Shown here piece after piece: positions 43,912 to 52,462 of a stretch of DNA of 64,000 nt. The translations under genes were made by a program, and so were the position numbers. This DNA is from Ga0077527 sp964433345 (GTDB lineage Bacteria > Pseudomonadota > Gammaproteobacteria > Burkholderiales > SG8-41). The notes beneath the pieces were generated by a model, which saw only the letters and a program-made list of their open reading frames with translations, was not told where the DNA came from and ran no database searches. Each line of letters opens with the position of its first letter. Position 1 is the first letter of the stretch. The stretch lies in NCBI GenBank assembly GCA_964433345.1, contig CAYSQJ010000012.1, positions 1-64,000 of the forward strand. The letters are read 5' to 3'.

Positions 43912-44697
43912 TTAGCACACTCCCAAGGGCAGGCAAAGCTTGCGGACAGCACCACCCGGCAGCGGCACTTCAATCAGGCTCACCGTGATGCCGTAGATCT
44001 GCTGCAGTCGCGCTTCAGTCATCACATCCCCCGCTTCCCCGCAAGCCAGAAGCCGTCCTTCGTGCAGCATCGCCACCCGGTCGGCACAGTGCAGTGCCTG
44101 GTCCGGATCATGAGTGGACAGCAAAATTCCGATCCCGGAGCCGGCCAGCCTGCGTATGTGGTCCAGCACCCGCAGCTGGTTGCCGAAATCAAGATTCGCC
44201 GTGGGTTCGTCCATGACCATCAGCCGCGAATCCTGCGCCAGCGCGCGCGCGATCAGCGTGAGCTGGCGTTCGCCGCCGGAGATCCGGGTATAGACGGATT
44301 CGGCGAGATGCTCGATGCCCATCCGCTGCAGCGCTTCCGCCGCTGCGGCACGGTCGCGCACCGCCGGCGCACTGAACAGCCCGAGATGCGCGGTACGCCC
44401 CATCAACACCACCTCGGCCACGGTGTACGGAAAAAAAGTGCCGTGCGCCTGAGGGACATAGCTGACATGTCGCGCAATCCGGTCACGGGAAAGTCCTGCT
44501 GCATCCCTGCCATCGACCATCACCCTGCCGGACTGCGGCGGCAGCAGGCCGAGCAAAGTTCTGAACAGCGTGGTCTTGCCGCTGCCGTTGGGCCCGAGCA
44601 GACACAGCACTTCGCCAGGCTCGAGTTGCAGCGTGACATCGCTGCCGACACGACGGTCGCGGTAGCCGAAGGAGAGCTTCTCCGCAGCCAGTGTCAT
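43912..44697 (-). CDS. FecE/BtuD-type ABC transporter ATP-binding protein
   Basis: A 261-residue ATPase with Walker A GPNGSGKTTLFRTLLG near residue 34, RDRIARHVSYVPQAHGTFFPYTVAEVVLMGR near 67, signature ISGGERQLTLIARALAQ near 138 and Walker B LMVMDEPTANLD near 158. This is the iron-siderophore/cobalamin (FecE/BtuD) branch. It also includes MolC of the Haemophilus MolBCA molybdate/tungstate transporter. The start shares ATGA with the permease stop. It is followed directly by modA, not by a FecB-type receptor. Confidence 0.88.
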   Translation of the reverse strand: MTLAAEKLSFGYRDRRVGSDVTLQLEPGEVLCLLGPNGSGKTTLFRTLLGLLPPQSGRVMVDGRDAAGLSRDRIARHVSYVPQAHGTFFPYTVAEVVLMGRTAHLGLFSAPAVRDRAAAAEALQRMGIEHLAESVYTRISGGERQLTLIARALAQDSRLMVMDEPTANLDFGNQLRVLDHIRRLAGSGIGILLSTHDPDQALHCADRVAMLHEGRLLACGEAGDVMTEARLQQIYGITVSLIEVPLPGGAVRKLCLPLGVC

Positions 44698-45707
44698 TGC
44701 CATCCCCTGCGCGCAGTCACGAGCAGCCACAGGAACAGCGGCGTGCCGATGAACGCGGTCAGCACACCCAGCGGAACTTCGATGTCGGCAGCCGTGCGCG
44801 CCAGGGTGTCCACGGCGAGGAGGAATCCCGCGCCGAGCAGCATCGACACCGGCAGCAGCCTTGAAAAATCGGGACCGCTCAGCATGCGTGCGAAATGCGG
44901 AATGACGAGGCCGACCCAGCCGATGATGCCGGCCACGGCCACCGCCGCCGAGGTCATCAGCGTTGCCGCGACGATCACGACAAACCGGATGCGCCCGGTG
45001 GCCACGCCGATTGCCCTTGCTTCCTCGTCATCAAGGGACAGCACATTGATGCGCCAGCGCAACAGCCACAATGGCAGCAACCCGGCCAGCACCAGCGGTG
45101 CCGCGAACCTCAGGTCTTGCGGCGTCACCGCGGCAAGACTGCCGAGCAGCCAGAAGGTGATCGCCGGCAACTGGTTGTAGGGATCGGCAAGGTACTTCAT
45201 CAGTGCGACGCAGGCGCCGAGCAGCGAGCCGAGCACGACGCCGGCGAGCACCAGCACCAGCAGCGGATCGTGGCCGCGCACCGAGCGCGCCACAAGGTAG
45301 ACCAGGCCCACGGCCACCAGGCCCCCGGAGAAAGCCAGCGACTGGGTCAGTGCGACGCCCAGCGACAGGAAAATACCCAGCACCGCGCCGACGGCGGCAC
45401 CGGCCGAAACGCCGAGGATGTCCGGAGACACCAGGGGGTTGCGGAACAGGTTCTGGTAGGCGGCGCCGGCAGCTGCCAGCGCTGTGCCGACCAGCAGCGC
45501 CGCCAGCACCCGAGGACCGCGGATCTGCAGCACCACGGTTTCAATCGCGGGATCGAGTCCGTGCGCTGCGCCGCCGAGTCCCGTCCACAACACCCGCAGC
45601 AGGTCAGCCGGTGCCACCGGATAACGACCCATGGCAAACGCCAGCACCGTGATTGCTGCCAGGACCGCAACGGCAATCGCGCAGGTGCCGAAAGCTCTTT
45701 TATTCAT
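44694..45707 (-). CDS. FecCD-family ABC transporter permease (BtuC/MolB-like)
   Basis: A 337-residue inner-membrane protein with about ten helices. FecCD motifs are GPRVLAALLVGTALAAAGAAYQNLFRNPLVSPDILGVSAGAAVG (spread over about 48-92) and VAGIIGWVGLVIPHFARMLSG near 250. Its position between a MOT1-type permease and modABC argues that the substrate is molybdate or tungstate, as for H. influenzae MolB, rather than a siderophore. It lies 15 bp after the MOT1-type gene. Confidence 0.88.
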   Translation of the reverse strand: MNKRAFGTCAIAVAVLAAITVLAFAMGRYPVAPADLLRVLWTGLGGAAHGLDPAIETVVLQIRGPRVLAALLVGTALAAAGAAYQNLFRNPLVSPDILGVSAGAAVGAVLGIFLSLGVALTQSLAFSGGLVAVGLVYLVARSVRGHDPLLVLVLAGVVLGSLLGACVALMKYLADPYNQLPAITFWLLGSLAAVTPQDLRFAAPLVLAGLLPLWLLRWRINVLSLDDEEARAIGVATGRIRFVVIVAATLMTSAAVAVAGIIGWVGLVIPHFARMLSGPDFSRLLPVSMLLGAGFLLAVDTLARTAADIEVPLGVLTAFIGTPLFLWLLVTARRGWQ

Positions 45708-45722
45708 TGTCGCGGATCCCTG

Positions 45723-46901
45723 CTAAAGCCGCAGGCCGCCACGGCGTGCGATGTGGAGCATCAGGAGACCGAACAGGAAGGCAATGCCGACATTCCATAC
45801 TGCGAGTGCAGCGGTGCCCAGGGTCACGAACCGTTCGCCCTTGTCACGTGCAAAATCGCAGGAACCCAGCGCCAGCTGCAACCCGGCAAGAAACAGCATC
45901 ACGCCCAGGGCCGGCTGTGGAAACAGGCGCAGCAGCACCGCCAGTGACTCACTGAAGGCCAGTGCCATCACGATCAGGATGCCGCCGAGAATCACCGGTG
46001 CCCCGCCGCTGCGCGCGCCAAAGCCGGCCTGTGCCGCCATACCGCCGGCGCCATGGCACATCGGCACGGCTCCGAAGAAACTGCCCAGGGTATTGATCAG
46101 CCCGGTGGAAACGGCCATCCGGCGTTCGGTGACGGGGCGGTCCGGAAATTCGCGATTGCTGAACTCGACCGGTGCCAGCACGGCATTGCCCAGGGTCAGC
46201 GGCACCTGTGGCAGTGCCAGCAGCACGATGCCGGTCAATACCGCTTCCCAGGACAAGTTCTCAAATGGCCATTCGGGAGCCACGAATCCGGGTTTCGTTG
46301 CAGCCAGCGCACTGGTCATGCCGGCATCGCTGAACAAGGCCCAAACCACGCCACTGACGAGGATCAGCGCCATCGCGAGAATCGCCTTGCGCGCCAGCAG
46401 CAGTATGGTCAGCAGCAGCAAGGGCGCCGCAAACCACGGCGCCGTGGCCATCAGCTGCGTGCCCTGCAGCATGAATGCGAATCCCAGCCCGAGGGTGATA
46501 CCGATGATGACCGGACGGCCGATCCAGCGGATGACGCGTTCCGCAGTGCCGGTCAGGCCCAGCACCAGCCAGATCAGGCCGGTCGCCAGTGTGGCCACCG
46601 CGACAGCCTCCGGCGTCACGGTCACTGTCTGCGCCGCACCGGCGATCGACACCGCACCGATCGCCTTCATCGGTTGTACCGCCACAGGGGTGCCGAAATA
46701 GCAGCCGGCGGCTACCAGTGCCAGACCAAAGCCCAGCAGCATGCCGGACGGCGCGACTCCGACCACGGTCACGTAGGCAAGCAGGAAAGGAACGAGGGTG
46801 CCGAGATCGCCAAAAGCACCGGACCACTCGCGACTGTCGAAACGCAGCCGCGGCGCAGCACCGGCATCGCCATCCGGTTGTTCGGGGGAAAGAGGTTTCA
46901 C
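45723..46901 (-). CDS. MOT1-type molybdate permease (MFS_MOT1 family)
   Basis: A 392-residue membrane protein with about ten helices. The N-terminal motif EWSGAFGDLGTLVPFLLAY near residue 25 and PVAVQPMKAIGAVSIAG near 72 are the two signatures of the MOT1 family, the high-affinity molybdate transporters first known from plants and algae. GAVPMCHGAGGMAAQAGFGAR near 273 is also typical. It initiates at GTG (46901) with a weak GGGG site. It lies between tupA and the FecCD-type permease, which fits a molybdate role better than sulfate. Confidence 0.86.
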   Translation of the reverse strand: MKPLSPEQPDGDAGAAPRLRFDSREWSGAFGDLGTLVPFLLAYVTVVGVAPSGMLLGFGLALVAAGCYFGTPVAVQPMKAIGAVSIAGAAQTVTVTPEAVAVATLATGLIWLVLGLTGTAERVIRWIGRPVIIGITLGLGFAFMLQGTQLMATAPWFAAPLLLLTILLLARKAILAMALILVSGVVWALFSDAGMTSALAATKPGFVAPEWPFENLSWEAVLTGIVLLALPQVPLTLGNAVLAPVEFSNREFPDRPVTERRMAVSTGLINTLGSFFGAVPMCHGAGGMAAQAGFGARSGGAPVILGGILIVMALAFSESLAVLLRLFPQPALGVMLFLAGLQLALGSCDFARDKGERFVTLGTAALAVWNVGIAFLFGLLMLHIARRGGLRL

Positions 46902-46940
46902 AACCCCGGATGCTAACGCAGCCGCGCGGGCAGCGTGCGT

Positions 46941-47762
46941 TCAGCGTTTGGCGTTGGGGAAAAACAGCTGGTCAGTGCCGATCTTGTAGTCGGCAATGGC
47001 TTTCTGTCCTTCGGGTGAAATCACCCAGTCGATGAAAGCCTGCCCGAGATCCTTTTTGACATGCGCGTGCTTGGCCGGATTGACCAGCATGATGCCGTAC
47101 TGGTTGAACAGGCGCTGATCACCCTCGACAACGATCACCAGGTCGCCGCGGTTCTTGAACGACAGCCAGGTGGCGCGATCGGTAAAGGTGTAGGCATTCA
47201 TGCTGGAGGCCGTGTTCAGCGTCGGTCCCATGCCGGAACCGGTTTCCCGGTACCAGCTGCCCTTGCCCGTCTGCGGGTCAATGCCGGTCGCCTTCCAAAG
47301 GCGCAGCTCTGCTGCATGAGTGCCGCTCTTGTCACCACGCGAGGCAAACGGTGCCTTGGCAGCGGCGATCTTTTTGTAAGCATCAAGGATGTCCTTGCCG
47401 CCGGCGACCTTCGCAGGATCGGCCTTGGGTCCGACCAGCACGAAATCGTTGTACATCACCTCGAAGCGCTGCACACCAAAACCGTCCGCTACAAATTTTT
47501 CCTCGGCCACCTTGTTGTGAACGAACAGCACGTCGGCGTCGCCGCGACGTCCGGTTTCCAGTGCCTGCCCTGTGCCCTGCGCGATCACCCGCACCTGGAT
47601 GCCGGTCTTTTTTTCGAACAGCGGCAGCATGTGCTTGAACAACCCCGACTGCTCGGTCGAGGTCGTCGAGGCGACCGTGATGAATTTCTGTTGCGCAACT
47701 GCCGGCGTCTGCATGAACCCAAGCAGTGCCAGTCCCAGTATCCAAACCCTTGTCAATGTCAT
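46941..47762 (-). CDS. tupA: Tungstate ABC transporter substrate-binding protein
   Basis: A 273-residue periplasmic receptor. The signal peptide ends near PAVAQQK (about residue 22). It is followed by the TupA signature VASTTSTEQSGLFKHMLP near 26. ADVLFVHNKVAEEKFVADG near 77 and FASRGDKSGTHAAELRLW near 130 complete the oxyanion site. TupA proteins bind tungstate very tightly and discriminate against molybdate in well-studied cases. Its ATG shares four bases (ATGA) with the tupC stop. Order tupB-tupC-tupA. Confidence 0.93.
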   Translation of the reverse strand: MTLTRVWILGLALLGFMQTPAVAQQKFITVASTTSTEQSGLFKHMLPLFEKKTGIQVRVIAQGTGQALETGRRGDADVLFVHNKVAEEKFVADGFGVQRFEVMYNDFVLVGPKADPAKVAGGKDILDAYKKIAAAKAPFASRGDKSGTHAAELRLWKATGIDPQTGKGSWYRETGSGMGPTLNTASSMNAYTFTDRATWLSFKNRGDLVIVVEGDQRLFNQYGIMLVNPAKHAHVKKDLGQAFIDWVISPEGQKAIADYKIGTDQLFFPNAKR

Positions 47763-48463
47763 GGCAGTTCTCCTTTGATGTAATCGCCGGCCTCCTTCGA
47801 AGCCGGGTTCCTGAAAAATTGTTCGATGGGCGACTGCTCGACGAGGCGACCACCATTCATGAACAGCACCTCGTCGCCGAGACGGCGCGCCTGGCCGAGG
47901 TTGTGCGTGACCATGATGATCTTGGTGCCCGAGGCGTGAATCGCCTGGATGATGTGCTCGATATCCAGCGTTGAGGCCGGATCGAGATTGGCCGTAGGTT
48001 CGTCGAGGAACAGCACATCGGGCCCCAGCGCCCAGGCGCGCGCCAGCGCGAGGCGCTGCTGCTCGCCACCGGAAAGCACTCGGGCCGGGCGGGCGGCATG
48101 CTGCGCCAGGCCGACCACCTCGAGCACGTCCATCGCGCGCAATTCGCTCTCGCGGCGCGATTTTCCGGCAAGCCTCAGGCCGTAGACCACATTGGCCAGC
48201 GCCGATCGGCGCAGCATCACCGGGCGCTGGAATACCATGGCCTGGCGTCGGCGCGGATCGCCGTTGCGCAGGCCATGCCAGACCACGCGCCCGCCGGTGG
48301 GCTGCAACAGCCCGTGGCAAAGCCGCATCAGCACGCTCTTGCCGGCGCCGTTGGGGCCGAGAACGATGGTTCGCGGGCCGGCCTCGATGCGGGCGGAAAT
48401 GCCCCGGATGATCGGCGTGGCACCAACGCCGAAAGTCAGCTGATCAAGTTCCAGGGGCAGCAT
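47759..48463 (-). CDS. tupC: Tungstate ABC transporter ATP-binding protein
   Basis: A 234-residue ATPase with Walker A GPNGAGKSVLMR near residue 36, RRQAMVFQRPVMLRRSALANVVYGL near 70-95, signature LSGGEQQRLALARAWAL near 128 and Walker B VLFLDEPTANLD near 150. The MLPLELDQLTFGVG start is one base after the tupB stop. It is coupled to tupA by a 4-bp overlap. Confidence 0.92.
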   Translation of the reverse strand: MLPLELDQLTFGVGATPIIRGISARIEAGPRTIVLGPNGAGKSVLMRLCHGLLQPTGGRVVWHGLRNGDPRRRQAMVFQRPVMLRRSALANVVYGLRLAGKSRRESELRAMDVLEVVGLAQHAARPARVLSGGEQQRLALARAWALGPDVLFLDEPTANLDPASTLDIEHIIQAIHASGTKIIMVTHNLGQARRLGDEVLFMNGGRLVEQSPIEQFFRNPASKEAGDYIKGELP

Positions 48464-48464
48464 T

Positions 48465-49169
48465 TCAGCCGTACCTCCGCTGTGCCAGTTCGCGCAAAAG
48501 CGCCGCCGCGGCATTGAGCAGCAGGACCAGCCCGAGCAGAACGATGCCAAGGCCCAGGGCCAGCGGCAGGTCGCCCTTGCTGGTTTCCAGCGCGATGGTC
48601 GTGGTCATCACCCGTGTCACGCCATCGATGTTGCCGCCGACGATCATCACCGCCCCGACTTCCGCCGCGGCACGGCCGAAACCCGCAAGCAGGATGGTCA
48701 GCAGCGAGAAGCGGGTATCCCAGATCAGGGTCATTGCCGCATTCAGGCGTCGCGCGCCGAGCGAACGCAGCTGCTCGTCGTACTCACGCCAGGCGTCCTC
48801 GATGGTCTGACGCGACAGCGCGGCGATGATAGGCACGATCAGCAGGGTCTGTGCGATGACCATCGCCGCAGGAGTAAACAGGATGCCGAGGGAACCGAGG
48901 GGGCCGGCGCGCGACAGCAGCAGATAGACCAGCAGGCCGACCACCACCGGCGGCAGACCCATCAGTGCATTGAGCAGCACGATCAGCGCCTGGCGGCCCG
49001 GAAACCGGCCCACCGCAATGGCAGCACCGAGCGGCAGGCCGATGCAGCTGGCAATCAGCACCGCGCTGAGGCTGACCTGAAGGCTCAATCCGACGATCTG
49101 TGCCAGCGTGGCATCAAATCCGACAATCAGCGCCCAAGCCGCCGCGAAGGCCTCCCATAAGCTGGTCAT
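48465..49169 (-). CDS. tupB: Tungstate ABC transporter permease
   Basis: A 234-residue inner-membrane protein with five to six helices. LMGLPPVVVGLLVYLLLSRAGPLG near residue 69-92 and the permease loop EYDEQLRSLGARRLNAAMTL near 139 identify the tungstate/molybdate group, as does AEVGAVMIVGGNIDGVTRVMTT near 179. First gene of the long minus-strand Mo/W run. It starts 59 bp from the divergent regulator gene. A short N-terminal extension of the frame (10 residues) is excluded. Confidence 0.92.
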   Translation of the reverse strand: MTSLWEAFAAAWALIVGFDATLAQIVGLSLQVSLSAVLIASCIGLPLGAAIAVGRFPGRQALIVLLNALMGLPPVVVGLLVYLLLSRAGPLGSLGILFTPAAMVIAQTLLIVPIIAALSRQTIEDAWREYDEQLRSLGARRLNAAMTLIWDTRFSLLTILLAGFGRAAAEVGAVMIVGGNIDGVTRVMTTTIALETSKGDLPLALGLGIVLLGLVLLLNAAAALLRELAQRRYG

Positions 49170-49228
49170 GCAAGGAATCTCATAGTTCAGGGTCGCCAAT
49201 CATCAAAGATCATGGGAGAATCCATAAC
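49170..49228. promoter_or_regulatory. Divergent control region of tupB and the HTH-PBP regulator
   Basis: The 59 bases between the two start codons must hold the control signals of both directions. A direct-type repetition, AATCATC and AGATCATG (49198-49213), is the only patterned sequence. It does not match the known ModE or TunR operator well. A GGGAG ribosome binding site for the regulator lies at 49214-49218. The assignment as a regulatory region rests on the gene layout. Confidence 0.5.
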
Positions 49229-50308
49229 ATGCAAAAACTTGCAAGTATGAATATTTCCGCCCAGATCCGCTGGACTCTCGGCGACCTGGAAATCGAGCCC
49301 AGACTGGTGGCACTGATGGAGGCCGTGGCCCGCCACGGCAACCTGCAGGGCGCCGCCAGCAGCGCCGGAATTTCCTACCGCCATGCTTGGGGCCTGTTCG
49401 AAGCCGCAGCCACACAGCTGGGCCAGCCCCTGGTGCTGCGCCAGCAAGGCCGTGGAACCGTGCTCGCCCCGCTCGGTGCGCGCCTGCTGGAGGGGATGGT
49501 CGACGTCAATGGCAGCCTGGCGGCCGCGCTGCGCGAAGGGGAAGCCCGGATGGCCGAACACCTGGCGCAGGCAGTCCACATCGCCGGCCCACCGGTGCGG
49601 GTCAGCATGCATGCCAGCCATGACCTCGCGCTCGCCCGAATGCGCGACATCATCGCTCGTCAGGAAGATTTCGAACTGGCGCTCAATTTCCACGGCAGCC
49701 TTGACTGCCTCGCCGCCTTGCGCCGCAAGCAGTGCGAACTTGCCGGATTTCACCTGCCCGCGATTCCGGGCGCACGTACGCTCGCCGCACAGTTTCTGCC
49801 CTATCTGCAGCAGAAAGGCTGGCGGGCGGCCCATCTTTTCGACCGCACCCAGGGCCTGATGGTGGCCGCAGGCAATCCGAAGGGGCTGACGCGCCTGACC
49901 GACCTTGCCGGCGGCAAGATCCGTTTCGTCAACCGGCAGCCGGGTTCCGGCACCCGGCTCTGCCTCGATTTCCTGCTTACCCAATCGGGCGTACAGCCGG
50001 CCGGCATTCATGGTTACAGCCACGAGGAATTCACCCATGCCGCGGTCGCGGCGACCGTGGCCAGCGGCATGGCCGATGCCGCCTTCGGCATCGAGGCCGC
50101 CGCACGCGAACAGGGGCTCGACTTCGTGCCCATTGTCAACGAGCACTATTACATTGCCGCGCGCAGTACGGCACTGCAGCGCCCCGGCATGCGCAAGCTG
50201 CTGGCCTGGCTGGACAGCCGTGAATTCCGCCGTCTGGTCAATGAACTGGCTGGCTATCGTTCGGTGGCCGCGCTGCGCTGGATCGACGCTGCCGGGATCA
50301 TCGAATAA
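49229..50308 (+). CDS. ModE-type HTH fused to a periplasmic-binding-protein-like domain, transcriptional regulator
   Basis: A 359-residue DNA-binding protein. The N-terminal winged HTH (about 10-110) resembles ModE/LysR: LMEAVARHGNLQGAASSAGISYRHAWGLFEAA near residue 29 and QPLVLRQQGRGTVLAPLGARLLE near 63. The C-terminal 220 residues are a PBP-like oxyanion domain: SMHASHDLALARMRD, GFHLPAIPG, and VNRQPGSGTRLCLDFLL near 232, in place of the Mop/TOBE domains of ModE. No signal peptide. It probably senses molybdate or tungstate and controls the divergent tup-mod operon. The start at 49229 has GGGAG 10 bases upstream; an internal ATG at 49247 has none. Confidence 0.88.
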   Translation: MQKLASMNISAQIRWTLGDLEIEPRLVALMEAVARHGNLQGAASSAGISYRHAWGLFEAAATQLGQPLVLRQQGRGTVLAPLGARLLEGMVDVNGSLAAALREGEARMAEHLAQAVHIAGPPVRVSMHASHDLALARMRDIIARQEDFELALNFHGSLDCLAALRRKQCELAGFHLPAIPGARTLAAQFLPYLQQKGWRAAHLFDRTQGLMVAAGNPKGLTRLTDLAGGKIRFVNRQPGSGTRLCLDFLLTQSGVQPAGIHGYSHEEFTHAAVAATVASGMADAAFGIEAAAREQGLDFVPIVNEHYYIAARSTALQRPGMRKLLAWLDSREFRRLVNELAGYRSVAALRWIDAAGIIE

Positions 50309-50321
50309 CGCCGCCCCGCCC

Positions 50322-50330
50322 TGCTAGAAT
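50322..50330 (+). promoter_or_regulatory. Extended -10 element before moeA
   Basis: TGCTAGAAT (TG-n-TAGAAT) lies 30 bp before the moeA start, in the 52-bp gap after the regulator gene. No good -35 is seen at 17 bp, which an extended -10 can tolerate. Confidence 0.35.
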
Positions 50331-50360
50331 CCGGCCATACCCTGCTTCGAGGAATGCGCC

Positions 50361-51632
50361 ATGAGCAATGCTCCGACACTGCGCGAGCTGTCCTGCGCGG
50401 ACGATTACGATCCGAACTCGATGCCCGTGCCCAAGGCGCGGGAAGTCATAGCGAAATTCCTGTCCCCGATCTCCACCGTCGAACGCGTGACGGTGCGCGC
50501 CGCGCTGGGCCGCGTGCTGGCCGCGGACGTGGTCTCGCCGGTCGATGTGCCCTCTCACGACAATTCGGCGATGGACGGGTACGCCCTGCGTTTTGCCGAT
50601 CTGAAGGCAGACGGAAAAGTCACGCTGAAGGTTGCCGGCAGCTCCTTCGCCGGCGTGCCCTATCAGGGTGCAGTCAAGGCCGGCGAAGCCGTGCGCATCA
50701 TGACCGGCGGCGTCGTTCCGGCAGGCGCCGACACCATAGTCATGCAGGAACATGTCGAGGCGAAGGACGGACAGGTCACCATCGGCAGCGGCCACAAACA
50801 GGGACAGAACCTGCGCAAGGCCGGCGAAGACCTGCAACGCGGACAGCCGGCGCTGCGCCGCGGCCAGCCTGTCCGCCCCGCGGAAACGGGGTTGATCGCA
50901 TCACTGGGTATCGCCGAAGTTTCAGTGTACCGCCGGCTGCGGGTCGCGTTTTTCTCGACCGGTGATGAACTGGTCTCCATCGGCTCGCCGCTGGGTGAAG
51001 GGCAGATCTACGACAGCAACCGCTACACCATCCACGGCATGCTCACCCGGCTCGGCTGCGAAGTGATCGACATGGGCGTGGTACGTGACGATCCGCAACT
51101 GCTCGAATCCGCCTTCCGGGAGGCCGCCGCGGTGGCCGACGTGGTGATCACCAGCGGCGGCGTGTCTGTCGGCGAAGCCGATTTCGTCAAGGACCTGCTG
51201 AACAAGCTGGGCGAGGTCGTGTTCTGGAAAATTGCGATGAAACCGGGCCGCCCCCTGGCCTATGGCAAGATCGGCAATGCTCATTTCTTCGGTCTGCCCG
51301 GCAATCCGGTGTCGGTTATGGTCACCTTCTACCAGTTCGTGCGCGACGCGCTGCTCAAGCTCGCCGGCCGCGACCCGATCGATCCTCTGCCGACGTTCAG
51401 TGTGCCCTGCACTTCGACACTGAAAAAGGCACCCGGCCGAACCGAATTCCAGCGCGGCATCCTGTCGCGTGACGCCGCCGGCGCGCTGAGCGTCCGTGTC
51501 ACCGGAGAACAGGGCTCCGGCATCCTGCGCTCGATGTCGGAAGCCAACTGTTTCATCATCCTGCCCACCGAACAGGGCAACGTCACGCCGGGCACGATGG
51601 TTGAGGTGCAGGTGATGGAAGGCGTCATTTAG
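50361..51632 (+). CDS. moeA: Molybdopterin molybdotransferase MoeA
   Basis: A 423-residue enzyme that inserts molybdate (or tungstate) into adenylated molybdopterin. Family motifs: PVDVPSHDNSAMDGYALRF near residue 60, RIMTGGVVPAGADTIVMQEH near 113, FSTGDELVSIGSPLGEGQIYDSN near 197, SGGVSVGEADFVKD near 264 and FGLPGNPVSVMVTFYQFV near 315. Full length, with domains I-IV. It is plus-strand, just after the regulator gene, and so faces away from the tup-mod operon. Confidence 0.95.
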   Translation: MSNAPTLRELSCADDYDPNSMPVPKAREVIAKFLSPISTVERVTVRAALGRVLAADVVSPVDVPSHDNSAMDGYALRFADLKADGKVTLKVAGSSFAGVPYQGAVKAGEAVRIMTGGVVPAGADTIVMQEHVEAKDGQVTIGSGHKQGQNLRKAGEDLQRGQPALRRGQPVRPAETGLIASLGIAEVSVYRRLRVAFFSTGDELVSIGSPLGEGQIYDSNRYTIHGMLTRLGCEVIDMGVVRDDPQLLESAFREAAAVADVVITSGGVSVGEADFVKDLLNKLGEVVFWKIAMKPGRPLAYGKIGNAHFFGLPGNPVSVMVTFYQFVRDALLKLAGRDPIDPLPTFSVPCTSTLKKAPGRTEFQRGILSRDAAGALSVRVTGEQGSGILRSMSEANCFIILPTEQGNVTPGTMVEVQVMEGVI

Positions 51633-51675
51633 GCCCGGGAACAGCCGGAACACCTGAAAGCGAACAGGAGCATTC

Positions 51676-51984
51676 ATGCCCGCTTACTGGCTTGCGCGCT
51701 GCAAGATCAACAATCCGGTCGAATACAAGAAATACACGAATCTTGTGCCCGGCATCATCGCCAAATTTGGCGGCAAGGTGCTGGCCCGCGGCGGCAAGCA
51801 CCAGATCATGGAAGGCAGCGACAGGTTTCATCGTTTCGTCGTCATCGAATTTCCGACAATGGAGCTGGCGGTAAAATGCCATCAGTCGCCGGAGTACCAG
51901 GCTGCCGCCGCATTCCGGCGCGCACCCGGTGTCGGAGAGGTCGAACAGGTGATCGTCGAATCCGGCGACGCCACACCGGTTTGA
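51676..51984 (+). CDS. DUF1330 family protein
   Basis: A 102-residue ferredoxin-like-fold protein: MPAYWLARCKINNPVEYKKY, then GGKVLARGGKHQIMEG near 34 and PTMELAVKCHQSPEYQAAAAFRR near 61. This is the DUF1330 pattern of small dimeric alpha/beta barrels of unknown function. An AACAGGAGC site precedes the ATG. It lies 43 bp after moeA and 19 bp before the VOC gene, in a likely small operon. Confidence 0.84.
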   Translation: MPAYWLARCKINNPVEYKKYTNLVPGIIAKFGGKVLARGGKHQIMEGSDRFHRFVVIEFPTMELAVKCHQSPEYQAAAAFRRAPGVGEVEQVIVESGDATPV

Positions 51985-52003
51985 AACCCGCAGGAGACAT
52001 TGC

Positions 52004-52462
52004 ATGCCCGTCAGCCATCTCGAGCATTTCCTGATCCAGACCGCCGACATCGAGGCCACCCGGGACTGGTATGTCGACGTGCTCGGATTCCGCGAAGGCC
52101 CGCACCCGGACTTCAAGTTCCCCGTGGTCTGGCTCTACCTCGGCGACACCGACGTCGTGCACCTGACACAGGGCGGCAAAAATGTCAGCGAGAACCGCAA
52201 GGCCTACCTCGGCCAGCAGTCGGACGCGGTGCACGGCAGTGGCGTGGTCGACCACATGGCCTTTCGTTGCACCGGCCTGCGCGAAATGATGGAGCATCTG
52301 CGCAGCCGCAAGGTCGAGTTCCGCCAGCGCATGGTCAGTGACCAGGGCCTGTTCCAGCTATTTCTGCTTGATCCCAATGGCGTCAAGATCGAACTGAATT
52401 TCGCCAATGCCGAAGCTGAGGGCATCGCGCCTGAGCTGATGGCCTCCGCGTTGCCGGCATGA
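52004..52462 (+). CDS. VOC family protein (glyoxalase/dioxygenase superfamily)
   Basis: A 152-residue protein with two beta-alpha-beta-beta-beta modules. Likely metal ligands are His8 (in HLEHFL), His85 (VDHMAF) and Glu130 (VKIELNF), the usual pattern of extradiol dioxygenase/glyoxalase-like VOC proteins. The last four bases overlap the start of the DctP-like gene (ATGA), so the two are translationally coupled. Its reaction is unknown. Confidence 0.86.
   Translation: MPVSHLEHFLIQTADIEATRDWYVDVLGFREGPHPDFKFPVVWLYLGDTDVVHLTQGGKNVSENRKAYLGQQSDAVHGSGVVDHMAFRCTGLREMMEHLRSRKVEFRQRMVSDQGLFQLFLLDPNGVKIELNFANAEAEGIAPELMASALPA

Noticed and set aside
49170..49228. Classical ModE box between tupB and the regulator
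   Set aside because: No inverted repeat resembling the ModE operator could be found in the 59 bases; the region is annotated only by its layout.
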